From positions 18,279,584 to 18,343,583 of the forward strand of contig NC_133300.1 of the NCBI RefSeq assembly GCF_005239225.2: DNA of 64,000 nucleotides, given 5' to 3'. Numbering within the stretch: position 1 is the first letter of the stretch; each line of letters starts with the position of its first letter. Positions 21,564-33,750 of the stretch are shown here, piece by piece. Origin of the DNA: Populus alba. Its lineage: Eukaryota > Streptophyta > Magnoliopsida > Malpighiales > Salicaceae. The translations under genes and the position numbers were made by a program. Under the pieces are notes generated by a model, which searched no databases, had not been told where the DNA came from, and saw only the letters and a program-made list of their open reading frames with translations.

Positions 21564-22033
21564 ATGAGGACCAGATGAACCGCATAAACATAGGATTGTC
21601 AGTATTATAAGCATGTTCTGAGGTTTATTCTGCATAAATGTTGATGTAACGGAATTGTTGTTACATTTCTTGCTGTTATGGAAGTGCATTGATCTAGGAG
21701 AAATCTAAAGCTTTATAAATCATTAAGTAGTTTATTTTAGACCAAGACAAAATCTTGCTCTACATTACATCAAAGCAAAATCTTTTCAACCCATTTCCAG
21801 GCACTGGAAATCGGGGCATCCATGAAAGTGATTGAAACCAAGCATTACATTATTCAACAGAAAATGCAGAATCATAAGGCAGGCAAGCGAAGCAATAACA
21901 TCGCTTGCTACCTCAAATACAAAGGGAAACAAATTGAAAGACATGCATCCTACTGACTCAAATCCTTCCGTGATTCCTTGAAAAGACTGCTACGAACAGC
22001 AGTATTTCGTATGAGAGAGATTGGTTAAGGTTC
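21564..22033 (-). other. 3' flank / probable 3' UTR of glutamine synthetase
   Basis: No gene is seen. On the minus strand a possible AATAAA-type polyadenylation signal lies at 21731-21736, about 300 bp past the stop codon. Confidence 0.45.
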
Positions 22034-24978
22034 TCATGGCTTCCACAGGATGGTGGTTTCTGCAATCATGGAAGTCACGACATATGGATCCATGTTTGAA
22101 GCAGGCCTTCGGTCCTCAAAATACCCCTTTCCTTCTTTCTCCGTGTCGCGGCCAACACGAATGGAAGCCCCACGATTAGCAACACCCTGTCAATCGAACA
22201 AGATGTAGAGAAACTAATGTAAGACATCTTGTAATAAGAGAACTCGAGCAGCAAGGAAATTGTTTCCTTTCCCTCTTACCCATTTGAAAGTGTTAATGTC
22301 AGCTGTTTCGTGCCTTCCGGTGAGTCTCCGTTCATTCCCTTCTCCATAGGCTGCAATGTGTTCTTTATGCCTCAGACCAAGCTTTTCAATTGCTTTCTTG
22401 ATGACTTCATAGCCTCCTTCACTTCTCATGGACTTAGTACTGCAAATGTGAAGAATTTTCAAGTATGAGACAGGAAAAAAATATTAAGAGTGCGGGATAA
22501 AGAAGCAAATAAATCAAGCTTCAATCAATGATGCAAATTATACCTGTAATTTGTGTGCGCCCCTGCTCCATTCCAATCTCCCTGGCAAAACAGAAGTCCA
22601 AATTCTTGAGAGCTTAGACGATAAAAGTACTGAAAACACGCACACTTGCAGCATCCAAATTGAATAGTAAAAAGGGTACAATGAAATGAGAATTGACCTG
22701 AATTGGCTTAGGATCAAATGAAAGCACAACTCCTGCAACCTCAGTGATCCTCTGTTAACATAAATACAGACATTTGAGAAAACTATAGCAACTGGAATGG
22801 TTGTACCATCTTCTATAATCAAGTACATTAAAACTACCTCCAAAATGTACCGAGCTGCCCACAATTCATCTCCGGAAGAGATACCGACTGAAGGTCCAAC
22901 TTGAAATTCCCACTACATGAAAATGAAACGGTTTAATGTCGGGAAACAAAACAAGATCAGAGTGGTTCTAAACTAGAACTGTAAGATCAAAATGGTAGAA
23001 GAGAAATGCTAGTTCTTTTAGTTTACCTGGCCTGGCATCACTTCTCCGTTGATACCACTAATGTTGATGCCTGCATACAGGCAGGCCTTGTAATGTGCAT
23101 CAACAATGTCGCGGCCAAATGCTTTGTCAACACCAGCACCACAGTAGTAAGGTCCCTGAGGGCCAGGATAACCACCAATAGGCCAGCCAAGTGGCCATTT
23201 AACATCTTTCTGCAACAACGTGTATTCTTGCTCAAGGCCATACCTGAATTTTATTTTTTTTTATATCAGATTTCTCGTTAATCAAAATTGCAAAATCACT
23301 TTGAAAATAGAGTGAAGCTGGGGAAAAACAAATACCAGGGAACCTCAGCAACAACATCAGGATGGCTGAATATCTTAGCAGCCTTGCATCTCTTGTTTGT
23401 TGGAATAGGCTCGCCAGCAGGAGTGTAAGTATCGCATATGACCTATCCAATCAACATCAATGTTAAAGAGAATGACTTGGCTACATCAAGTGGCAAGACA
23501 CAGGGGGACAAAATTGAACTCACAAGTATATTATTGCCCCTCCTGAATGGATCCTTGAAAATAGCTTGTGGACTGTTTCATTGCGTACAAAGGAGAGTGA
23601 GCTCGGAAATATTTGAAAATTAAAAAAAAAAAAAAAATTAACATTGCAAAGAACATGGTGGTCCAACAATATTAGAACCACGCAAGAAAGAAAAGAAAAC
23701 GGAAGCTTACTATAGAATCACTTCACTGTCTTCTCCAGGAGCCTGGCCTGTGCTGGAACCATCATAGTTCCACTTGGGAAGCTTTGAAGGATCACTAACC
23801 GGACCGGAAAGAGTCTTTACATAAAATTTAAGAAAAAAAAAAGACATTTTTGCACATTAGAATTACTAAATAGAAAGCTTAGACAAGAACAACGACGACG
23901 ACAAAACCTTAAAAGCATAAAATTATATACCCTTCCTTTGCTCCTTATATCTGTTCCAGACCCTCCAACCCTGTTCAGAATTAAACAAAAGCATAGATTA
24001 CTCGCTTGCTTGGTTATAAAACAAGGCAAACCAAACCATATCCATTAGCAAAAAGCAACAAGAACAAAGCAACAACAATAAAAACTTGACACGACCCCAG
24101 CCTCCAGGGAAAAATCAAGAATACAGGATCATTTCAGGAACTACATTAGTCCCTTTTGTTTTCAATGGACAAATCAAAGATAAATTTACTGACTACAAAC
24201 AAACAGAGTTCAATTAAATATCAAGCTTGGCTTTTCATTGTTAATGACCACAAAAAACTGAAACTATCTAAAGCAATTTGCCTCGAACTATGAAAGTTCC
24301 TCCCTAAGAAAATATTTGCTTAAGCTAACCGTAAGATTGAAGATCTTATTGTTGCGGCCATCCAACACGACATGAAAAACTGGAGCAGGGCATAGTCTTG
24401 TACTCTGTTTTTTTTTTTTAAATGATCTAGTGAGCTACGTACGTGTGGATGACACACAAATGTTGGTTCATGTCAGATGACTGAATTAGTGACCTTACTT
24501 GTAAGGGTAATAGTTCAATATTACAATAAAAAAACACAAGAATAAAGCAAAACCATCCAAGAATATAAAACTATGGGCAGCAGCAGGGGAATGGCAATAA
24601 GTGCAGAAGGAAAAGTGAAATAAGCTTCTCTGGAGGGTTCTTCTAAACTTGAAAACCAAAAAAAAAGACTCTAAGTAACACCATAATATCTTTGATCATT
24701 CATGGTAAAAAAGTTACAAGAACAAGAAAACAGAGAAATCCCATGGCCCCAGAAGGGATAGATTTCAAGACAGCATCAAAGAAGCAAACATGAAAAAGCA
24801 AACCCTCTAACAAAAACGTGTAACTACACATATATGCATACAAATATCTATACATTCATGTACAGATGAAGAAGAAGTGTGTAAGAAAGTAAAGAAGGCA
24901 GTACCATATGTACTCAGCAATAATTTTCTCAGTAGAGTCGGAGAGGTTAAGGTTGATAAGCTCTGAAAGCAACGACAT
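22034..24978 (-). CDS. GLN1: Cytosolic glutamine synthetase (GS1), 11 exons, with a 1-bp frameshift
   Basis: ATP-dependent ammonium assimilation (glutamate + NH3 to glutamine). Eleven GT-AG exons: 24978-24905, 23970-23931, 23815-23711, 23572-23524, 23442-23336, 23243-23027, 22912-22838, 22751-22698, 22581-22544, 22439-22280 and 22186-22034. The start [20 protein letters not shown], with no plastid transit peptide, and the end ILWKP mark the cytosolic form. The ATP-site signature [17 protein letters not shown] is intact. The exons sum to 1,072 nt, one more than the 1,071 needed for the usual 356 residues. The extra base is in exon 3, where codon 57 reads GGG TTC instead of GGT TCC (plus-strand CCC at 23759-23761). 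As written, translation would stop after 68 residues. All other exons and splice sites are sound, so this is either a sequence error or a null allele. Confidence 0.95.
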
Positions 24979-27900
24979 GCTCAAAAAAAATCAATGAAGC
25001 TTCTCTTCTCTGTTTTCTGAAAGTTTAATGCCTGTAGATGTGAGGACGGAGGAGCTTCGCTTGTGCTGCTTTTAAAGTGCGGATTATTGTTGAAGATATA
25101 AAAGAATTCTTTAAAAAATATGGACTTTTTTTATTGGATATGAATTTAAAAATATCTGATAATTAAGAGCTAATTTATTTGATTAAATATTGAAAAAAAT
25201 ATCTTTTCTCGCAAAGTTTATGTTTGAAGGGAATCTCATCAGACTGATCCATGTTTTACTTCGCTGGCTAGCTGCTCTACAAGTTGCAATTTTCTTTAGT
25301 TTTTTCAAAAGTTTTTCTTTCTTTTTTTTATTGATGAAATTTGTCAAAAGATTGAAAATTGTAATGAAGTTTACAACCATATTGTTATAATATTGAAAAA
25401 AAATCTAATTAGAATTTTTTATATATAATTTGATTAATAAAGATATCTGTATTAAATTAAAAGGATGTAAATTCAATTTTTTTAAGAAAGAAGTTAAAAC
25501 TAAGTTTTGAAAAAAAAAAAAGTCAAAAGTTAAACTGAATTTTGATTAAGTCGCATGAATTTGACTAAGCTAATTTTTATCTGATATTTTTAAAACTCGA
25601 CCTGAATTAAATCTCAAATTAACACATTAAATTAAACTAGGTTTAATAAAGCTTCTAACTATTCATTTATAAAAAAACTTAAATGATTAAAAATCTCATG
25701 TTTTTATAATATGATAAAAAGATTGTCATCAAGAAGAAAGAACATTGGTGTTTAAATAAAGATGATTTGATTTCATAATTAGTATTACAAGGTATTTGAA
25801 AGTATTGTAATGGTTGGTTTTTATTTAAAAATATATTCAAATGATTTAAAAATATATTAAAAAAATTATTTTTAAATTTAAAAATTAAAATTTGATTGAA
25901 TTTTGTTTGAGACGCAATCCAAATGATGCTACATCAAGCTAACAAACATCAATTTAAAAACATATTGGTTTGGCAAAAGACACTGATAGAAAAAGCCAAA
26001 GGTAATGTAATATCGATGGGCACATCCACCAAATGAACAGAAAGCAGAAATCAATGGAAGTGGTGGAGATGATAAATTTGGATAAAAAGTAGTGTCGTAT
26101 TGGTTTGTAATTGTTGAAAGTTGGTCGTCGTTTAATATGAATGATGGTGGAAGATCATATTTTGCAGAAGGAAAAGAGAGGCTGAGCTCACACAGCATGA
26201 GGGGAAGCGGTAGCGGTGCTCATGCATGCATGTACCACCATTGATGGCTACGGTAGCCCGAATTCCAATGATATCTTTTGCCGATTGAAGAAAATTAAAT
26301 TTATTTTTTTGGATGCTTTTAAATTAATTGAAAAGGAATAAAAATATACAATTTTAATGGAATATAACCATATGTTTATCACCTTTCTCAAATTTACATA
26401 GGACAATAAATAAAAGAAATATAAATAGTTTATTATTAACATAACAAATCCCAAAATCCCATGTTTTTTTTTTTTTAAACTATTGTTATCCTTGCAATTC
26501 TTTTTTTCTAGCTAGCAAAAAGGGGAGAGAGCTAGCGTGGTGCTTTATTTGAGAAAAAGTCGCTACCTTTGTTTTTTGTTGCAAAAGTGCTTCGGAAAAA
26601 GAGTTGATTTTTTTTAAAAATTATTTTGTTATATATTTTTAGATTATTTTAATACTTTAATATTAAAAATAAATTATTTTTGACAAAACCCTTTGAGGGG
26701 ATGAGACGGACTACCCTCAACTATTTGACATTTGAGATGCCAGTCGTCTGCAAATCTAAAGAAAATATCAACCGCTCGAAATTATTCAATTGTTTAAAGT
26801 CCAATTTTTGTGACAAGTTACGATGCTGACCTCTGCAGATGGATAACAACATTATTGACTTTCTGTCAAAACCAGAGGCTGAAAACCCAGAATTAACCAA
26901 CATGTAATTAAGCAGTTGTTTGTCGCCACAAAGCCTAAGTTTTTTAAAAATAAACACCAAAATTATTTAAATGCATGAACTCCATATTTTTTTTTAATAA
27001 ATATGAATATTCGAGTTAGTTTGTATTTATTTTAATTAATTTTATAAGTCATAAAATTAATAATTATATAAGTTTTTAATACTCCTAACATTTATAAATT
27101 AATAATTTTTAAAAAATAAATTTATAGACTAATCAATTTGAGGTTACCTTTCTGGATTTCAATACTTTAACCATTGAGTTTACATACACCAGATTCCATG
27201 AAAGATGTTTCTAACTGTCACTTTTTTTTTTCTAGTTTTAAATTAAATTTTTTAATTTTTTTTTTTTTATTTTTATGTACTAATAATAAAATTAAAGTAA
27301 ACTAAACTCTAAACATGCATATCTTAATTTGCTAGGAGATGTAATTCCTAGCACTATTATTAACAATTTTAAAAAAAAGCTACGCATACTTAAATTATTG
27401 ACATGTTGTATCCCTTAATTATTAGAGTTGTGACAAGATAAGGAATGAATTGCCAAATTTGATCTATTACATCCTCAAACTGTTGTTTTTATAGCAAATT
27501 AAGAAGGTCTATTGCAAAATTTTCACTGCTAAATCTAACTACCAAACTTTGATTTTTAGTTTATTTTGAAGCAATTCAAATTTTTTTATAGATAAAAATA
27601 CTTGATTTCAGAATATATATTAATGAAAAAAACAAGGATTAAACAACGTTTCATTTAGATAGTGTTTAAGATTATAGTAGGGATTATTTTTGTAAAATAT
27701 TTTAAAAACTATATATCAAAATAATATTATTATTTATAACGTTTAAACTAATGATCAAATTTTAATTTTTGTTGACAGATCTTGATTTATTCGAATAATA
27801 ATAATTTAATGATACAATAGATCAAATTTGTACTTCAATCCTTATTTTGCCACAACGATAAAATATATGTCATTATTAAACCTAAATTATTCCAAAACAA

Positions 27901-28710
27901 CTCAATGTATATTCCAATTATCAAAGCCAGAACGTCAACGGTCCTCTCATACTTGATAGAATCAAGAACTTTTCTTGATCCGCCCCCAACTTAAGTAGAA
28001 TAATTAATTCGTATAATATTCCCAATTCAATCAAAATACATATCGAGGTTCTTGATTGCTTGAGAAACAGCTTGAAGAATTAAAGTCAACCATCTTCATT
28101 GGACATAAGAGGGCACAGATGCAGTTGACGTTACTCCTTGATAATAACCCTTCAGCCTTTTTTTAATCCTAAGTTGTATCCTGAGCCCTCCTTTTGACTC
28201 CTTATGGGCCAAGATATGTGTAAAAATTCAGTTTACTAATCATATGTTTAGGTGATTAATATCTTATATTAGGGATTTTCATTTTAATAATGCTAATCGG
28301 TCGCCATGCCCTTCGTGAGTGATCATTTTTGTTGGCCTCAAGGAGTTAGGATAATTAGATTATCATGAAGGGACAAGTCTCTCAAATTGCATTCCTCCCA
28401 AAGTTTTTAAAGCACTGGCTTGGTGGCTGAATCTTAGATACAAATTAAAATAATGTTAATTTTGTTATAAAAAAATTAGTTAATAAGTTAGTCAACTCAA
28501 ATTTTTTTTATTTTTTTTTAGTTTAGCTCTGTTTTAACAATCGAGTCATCTGAACCAGGTTTTAAAACGATACAACATATATGCTTATTGTTGTTAGAGA
28601 AATTTGATTGTTAGTCATAAATATTGCAAGCTTACAATATTTTTTAAATTGGCTCAATTACCAGTAGTTTAATGAAGGGCAATTTACCATTTCTGTTGAT
28701 AAAGAAAAAA
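24979..28710. other. Promoter side of glutamine synthetase and long AT-rich spacer
   Basis: The first few hundred bases are the presumed GS1 leader and promoter on the minus strand, with weak TATA-like TTTTATATC and CTTTAAAAG words near 25075-25110. Beyond that I see no gene. 25780-25925 looks like a decayed MITE of the family described elsewhere here. The rest is AT-rich with short frames only. Confidence 0.5.
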
Positions 28711-28713
28711 AAA

Positions 28714-28851
28714 ATTGTTTTTAGGTTTGAACCTTATAGTTGCTAATATGATAGTCACTGAAGACTTACATGATTGTTAACTTCAGAGCCCGTGAAATTA
28801 GTCAAGAAGCGCATAAACTGGCCTAAACATTGACGTTAATAAAAAAAAAAT
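28714..28851 (+). repeat. 5'-truncated SINE copy
   Basis: Shares its body with the full copy at 31056-31246: GGTTTGAACCTT, GATAGTCACT, ACATGATTGTTAACTT, CCGTGAAATTAGT and CATTGACGTTAAT, followed by an A-rich tail. The tRNA-like head upstream of the B box is missing. Confidence 0.65.
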
Positions 28852-30469
28852 AGTCTTCAAATAGTATTAATGAATTAAATATGTAATTTGATTTCATAAT
28901 CTCAGCTCAAATTCAAGCTTCTTAACTAATAGATGCTCAATTTGCCATGCCTAATCTCGACTCTGTGTGCTATGATAGAAGTTCTTCTCAGGTTTTGTTT
29001 GCCCAAGCTGACAACGACGATAACAGCAACCAACAATAACGATTATATATTAATCATTACATTATATTTAGATATAGTTGCAGTCTTAAAATATTGATTT
29101 GATATTTAAAAATGCACGTTTCGTTTATTAATTTTTAAAATTTAAATCTTGGGATTAAAAAATTCATTAAATTTCTCTAAAAACACACCATATAAAAAGT
29201 GCCTCTTTAATATTATCTGAAAAAATAATCTTAATTAATTGACATGAAAAATAATGTGAGAATATCTTTTACTGTATCATAAAAAAATCACACATCATTG
29301 CCAATAATAATCATATTGAATCAGTGCTCCTGATGATGGAGGTTGAAAAACGCATCCTCCTCGAAGGAAAAAAAAAAACAATTTTTTTTTATGCTTTATA
29401 CAAGTTATTATTTTTTGATGGCTTGGAAAGTAATATCATCCCACGTCTGAGCTGGCAGATTCCATAGATCCAGTATACATGGTGAATTATTGTTTTATTT
29501 AATCATAAAAAAAAAATACACTAAAGAGTCGTCTCTCAGCAATTTATTTATCACAGTATATTGTGCTAAATATCATATGTGGTCCTTCAACTTTAAACTG
29601 AGTCAAATTAACCTCTCTATTTCCTCCTTTTAATTGTTCTTTCATTGGTTGTGCAACCTGGCCAAACATAATTGGATGAAGAATCTCAAAAATTGAGTCA
29701 AATTATCTTCTCTGCTTTCTAACTAAAGATGATCCGAGTCTCTTAATCTAACTTCAGTTCTATCTAATTAGCCCGATAAAACCACAAGGGTTGGCTTGAT
29801 CCAATTCAAAGTATAAGGTTTAATTGAGTAAATTAGAAAATTAGAGGGATCACATATGATTTTTTTTATTTGTTTACCTATTGATAAACTACGAATATAT
29901 GACAAATAACATAAAATGCTTGTAGTGTTCGGCATCACACAAGTATATATCTTAATAAGGAAATTCCAATGTACAATGTCTAATCTTGGCATCACATCTC
30001 TAAATTCTTGATTAAAGCTAGAAACTACGTAAAATATTTCTGTTTCAATGTCGTCAGTATATATAGTTGTAAATGATTGTTAGTAAATTAATAGAATAAT
30101 TTAATACCAATGCCTTGTGTGTGTCGTTTAAGACAAATATTTCCTTTTTTTTTTTTTTTTAATATACAATGCAGTTTTTGGCATTGATCATGATGAAGCT
30201 AGCCCAACATGCAAGTGTTGTTATTGCCGGATTCTAAGAAGTTATTTGATGGTGTGGTAATAGTTAATTTTTATAATGAATTTTAGTAAAAATATATTAA
30301 ATTATTATTATTATTCTTATTATTTAAAAAATATTTTTGATATTAGTATATTAAAATAATTTGAAAATATAAAAAAATTATTTTTAAATAAATATTATTT
30401 TAAAAAAAATATCCAATTTCTCAGAACTCAACGCGAAACAGGGCGAAATAGAGAAACTGAGTTGCACAA
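28852..30469. other. AT-rich spacer upstream of block A
   Basis: No gene is seen. 30230-30420 resembles another heavily decayed MITE of the TTA family. Confidence 0.45.
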
Positions 30470-30477
30470 TTGTCCAA

Positions 30478-30730
30478 TGGTGGTGATTGGCCTTTAGTAG
30501 ATTGGATGTCCACTTGTCTTTCTGTAGGCCAATAATGTTGGCATCAGGTGCCAAAACGGCAAGGCTTTATGATTCTGTAAAACCTTATCTCCAATATTGG
30601 ATTGATGATGGGTTACAAGAAACCCATTGGATGGTCATTGATCGGAATATTAGAAAGAACATATTCTACGCACCAATTTTGAAAGTACCTTTATCCAAAT
30701 TAACTAATCCTCTAAAAGGCACGGAAAGTA
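30478..30730 (+). other. Duplicated, unidentified coding-like segment
   Basis: Highly similar to 44568-44790. In block A an open frame gives ASGAKTARLYDSVKPYLQYW and then IDDGLQETHWMVIDRNIRKN. Block B loses the frame through single-base deletions (for example GTAAACC instead of GTAAAACC). I recognise no family. It may be a gene scrap duplicated with the locus, or non-coding. Confidence 0.35.
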
Positions 30731-31055
30731 CCACGCCACATGCTTTTTTTTTTCTTTTTTTTTTCTTTTTTTTCATTTTTTTTTTGTTCTGTCTTTTTTA
30801 AAATCAAACAATCAACCTAATTTGATATAAGTAGGTTTTTCCACTTGTGATTTTTTAAAATTCTTATAGTTGGAAAGTGTCACTATTTAAAAAATACATA
30901 AAAATTAGTTTTACAAACTCTATCAAGAGACATAAAAGAAAAAGAAAAAATCAAAAATACATTAAAACTCAAATAATGATATTTATAGTACAATTAAAAA
31001 ATCTCAATAAAATAAATTCAATAAAAAAAAAGATTTATCAATAATAGTTAAAGTA

Positions 31056-31246
31056 AACCATTTAGTAGGTTGTTCGGTGGTAAGAGTTTGAGACCAAGGG
31101 GTTTGTTCCTCCTATGGTCTCAAGTTTGAACCTTGTGGTTGCTGATATGATGGTCACTAGAAGTTTACATGATTGTTAACTTTAGGGACCGTAGTATTAG
31201 TTGAGATGCATGCGATTTGAACACCGACATTAATCTAAAAAAAAAT
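31056..31246 (+). mobile_element. SINE with 11-bp target-site duplication
   Basis: A 191 bp element flanked by TAGTTAAAGTA (31045-31055) and TAGTTAAAATA (31247-31257). Its head resembles a tRNA gene, with an A-box-like GGTGGTAAGAG and a B-box-like AAGTTTGAACC (GGTTCGAACC after C-to-T decay). It ends in an A-rich tail. Block B has the uninterrupted site (TAGTTGAAGTATGTAAC at about 45110), which shows that this is an insertion. A truncated relative lies at 28714-28851. Which named SINE family it belongs to cannot be decided here. Confidence 0.85.
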
Positions 31247-31257
31247 TAGTTAAAATA

Positions 31258-32240
31258 TGTAACACAAATCAATAAAAAACAAGTGAGTCATAGCGTTTAA
31301 ATATATATTTAGGAATATGGTTGAAAATATTTTATTAATTATTTTTTCTGTAAAAATATCAAAACAGTGCCCCCACTATGATTTCAGATAAGATGCTTTC
31401 AAGTTAGCGCACATGAATTAAAGTTTTAGTACGGTACAAATTTCTCTAACATAGGTAGCTTTGAGATCATACTTTTCAGGAATTTTGATTACAAAAAATA
31501 GGGATAGGGATGAGCATAAATGTAAGATCTTTGAATATGATCGATTAGATTTTGCTGTATAATATGCTTTATGCTTCGGTTTTAGCCTTCATAATTGAGA
31601 TCTTGAATGATCTTTTCTAGTGCTCAGCTTGTCAGTTTCTTTGTTGTATTTCAAATCTATCACACTAAAGCTTTCATGGAAAGATTTTATTCTCTACCTA
31701 TTAAACCATGCATGGATGCTCATCTAGAACAGAACAAAGCAAAGCTCCATTGACTCTTTTTTTTTTTTTTTACATCCTTAATAAAGAATTTCCTAACAAG
31801 GTAAAAGAAAGAAAATGCTCAGAAACTTTACATTCTTTTTAGCACATTTTAAAAAAAAAAGTGATGAAATTCAAAAGAGATTGCAATGATAGAGTTTGAA
31901 TTAGATTTATGCAGATGTTGTTCCAAAGATCCATGATTTATCTTCCATAAATATGCTTCTAGAGAAAACATAGCAAAGAGAACAGAATGGCTAAGGCTTA
32001 AATGAAATTGAAGTTGGGACGAGAGTTCATTGTTTCCTGCTCTGTGACAACTTGAAAGGGTTTTCTAAATTCTGGGCCTCTGCAAAGAGGTTTTCGGATC
32101 TGATGCACCTCTGAGAATATTCGTCATGACTGTGCGAATAACCTCATCGAGGTTTTAGATACACCATTGTTAACCATCAAACTTATCTGGCTTGGAATGA
32201 AGCATTTTTATGTGCAAATGATCTCATCTGAGGTGACGAG
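31258..32240. other. Duplicated non-coding DNA 5' of the eL24 pseudogene
   Basis: No gene is seen. It matches 45120-46520 of block B in patches. Likely remnant upstream and 5' intron DNA of the ribosomal-protein gene. Confidence 0.5.
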
Positions 32241-32270
32241 CATCAAACTTGTCTGGTCTGGATGATTTCA

Positions 32271-32834
32271 GGACTGAACTCTGCCGGTTCAGTGGGGCGA
32301 AGATATATCCTGGCAAGGGCATCAGATTCGTTCGCTCAGATTCCCAGGTGATTTGCAGTTCGGTGTCGAAGGCATATTGTGTTTTGTTTTTATTTAATAT
32401 CTTCTGCAATACAATCTATGAAACTAATAAGTGGTGCTTTTTCAATCAATTAAGGCCTTCCTCTTTGCCAACTCTAAATGCAAGAGATACTTCCACAGCA
32501 GGTGGAAGCCCTCAAAGTTAACCTGGACAGAATGTACAGGAAGCAACATAAGAAGGTGACTATTTTTTTGTAGTTTCCAATTAACTTCTATTTGTAGGAT
32601 GAGTTTCCCTTTAGATAAGAACTCATGATGTTGATTTTGATACAACTTTCCTAATAATTACAGGACATTGCTGCTGAAACTTTTACGAAGAGACGTCGTG
32701 CTACAAGAAAGCCTTTCTCAAGGTCTATTGTAGGTGCTACTTTGGAGGTCATACTCATACAGAAGAGGCGCACTGAGAAACCTGAAGTTCGTGATGCTGC
32801 ACGTCAGGCTGGACTCCGGTCTGTCCATGAATGA
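32271..32834 (+). pseudogene. RPL24: Ribosomal protein eL24 (RPL24) pseudogene with introns
   Basis: Three exon-like pieces with preserved splice borders. 32271-32347 encodes [20 protein letters not shown]. 32454-32555 encodes [20 protein letters not shown], then LTWT. 32664-32834 encodes [20 protein letters not shown], then SIVGATLEV. These match cytosolic large-subunit protein eL24, which normally runs about 160 residues. Defects: the first coding exon (MVLK) is not found; one base is lost in the second piece (ACAGAATG where ACAGCAATG is expected); two residues are added (VILIQK); and the C-terminal third is replaced by a stop after RSVHE. Retained introns show it arose by DNA duplication, not retrocopying. 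Confidence 0.88.
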
Positions 32835-33313
32835 AGTATCAATAGCAAGCAAACAATGTAAATAGAAACTCAAAGAGTTGGTCTAGCCGTATTTAGTTAT
32901 GGGCTTGGAGGTTTGCTTTCTCCTGTTTGAATTTTTCTAGCATTAAATCTTTTAGGGCCACGGGTCACAGGGCTTTAGTCTTTTTGAAATTGAAATAATG
33001 GTGGTGATTTAAAATATTTTTTTGTATATAAATATATTAAAATAAATTTTTTTATTTTTTTTAAAAAAATATTTTTAATATAAATACATCAAAATAAAAA
33101 AAATATATATAAAAAAATTTATCTTAAGTAAAAAGAATTAAAAGTTTTAGAAATATAATTTTCACCGCGTTTCAAACATGGCAATTAATCTTATGTAAAA
33201 ATTGATTTCGGGTTGTAAAGACTTCGTTTGGTATGTGAAAGCTAACATAGGGTACCCTATGATTAACAAAAAAAAAAAATATACAATACTAATGGTGTGA
33301 GTTGAATGTTGAT

Positions 33314-33346
<33 letters not shown>

Positions 33347-33540
33347 CCAAGTGTTGAATGTTACTAAAAGTTTCTCTTTCTCTCTGTTTCTTTTCTTCTT
33401 TTGTTCTTCTTGTTATTCAAGATCCCTTCTTTCTTCTGTAATTACCAGATTAATTGGAAGGTAACACATTTATTTGAATTAAATCCGGAAAAAAAAAAGT
33501 TCACTATGCACTGTTCTTCGATCATGGAGTCCCTAAAAAC

Positions 33541-33690
33541 ATGGCTGATGCACTTGTTTCTGCTCTTGCAATTACAATCTTGGGCAACTTGCATTCACTA
33601 GCGCTGGAAGATATTGGTGTTTCCGAGGGTCTGGCCAGTGCGCAGCTTGGCTACATGGTTATGGGGTCACCGACGGCCACTGGCCATTGA
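33541..33690 (+). pseudogene. NB-LRR N-terminal fragment (block A)
   Basis: MADALVSALAITILGNLHSL matches the start of the coiled-coil domain of the intact gene ([20 protein letters not shown]). It then diverges after ALEDIG and stops at codon 50. The same fragment with its own changes is at 47899 in block B. A severed 5' end of an older NB-LRR copy. Confidence 0.75.
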
Positions 33691-33750
33691 TTAAAAAAAA
33701 TGAGAGTAGAGAAGAAGACGTTTGCTAACAAACAAGGCAATTCAAGTTAT

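Noticed and set aside
32249..32521. Continuous 90-codon frame through eL24 exon and intron
   Set aside because: It starts at TTG and reads through a splice donor. The exon structure explains the sequence better.
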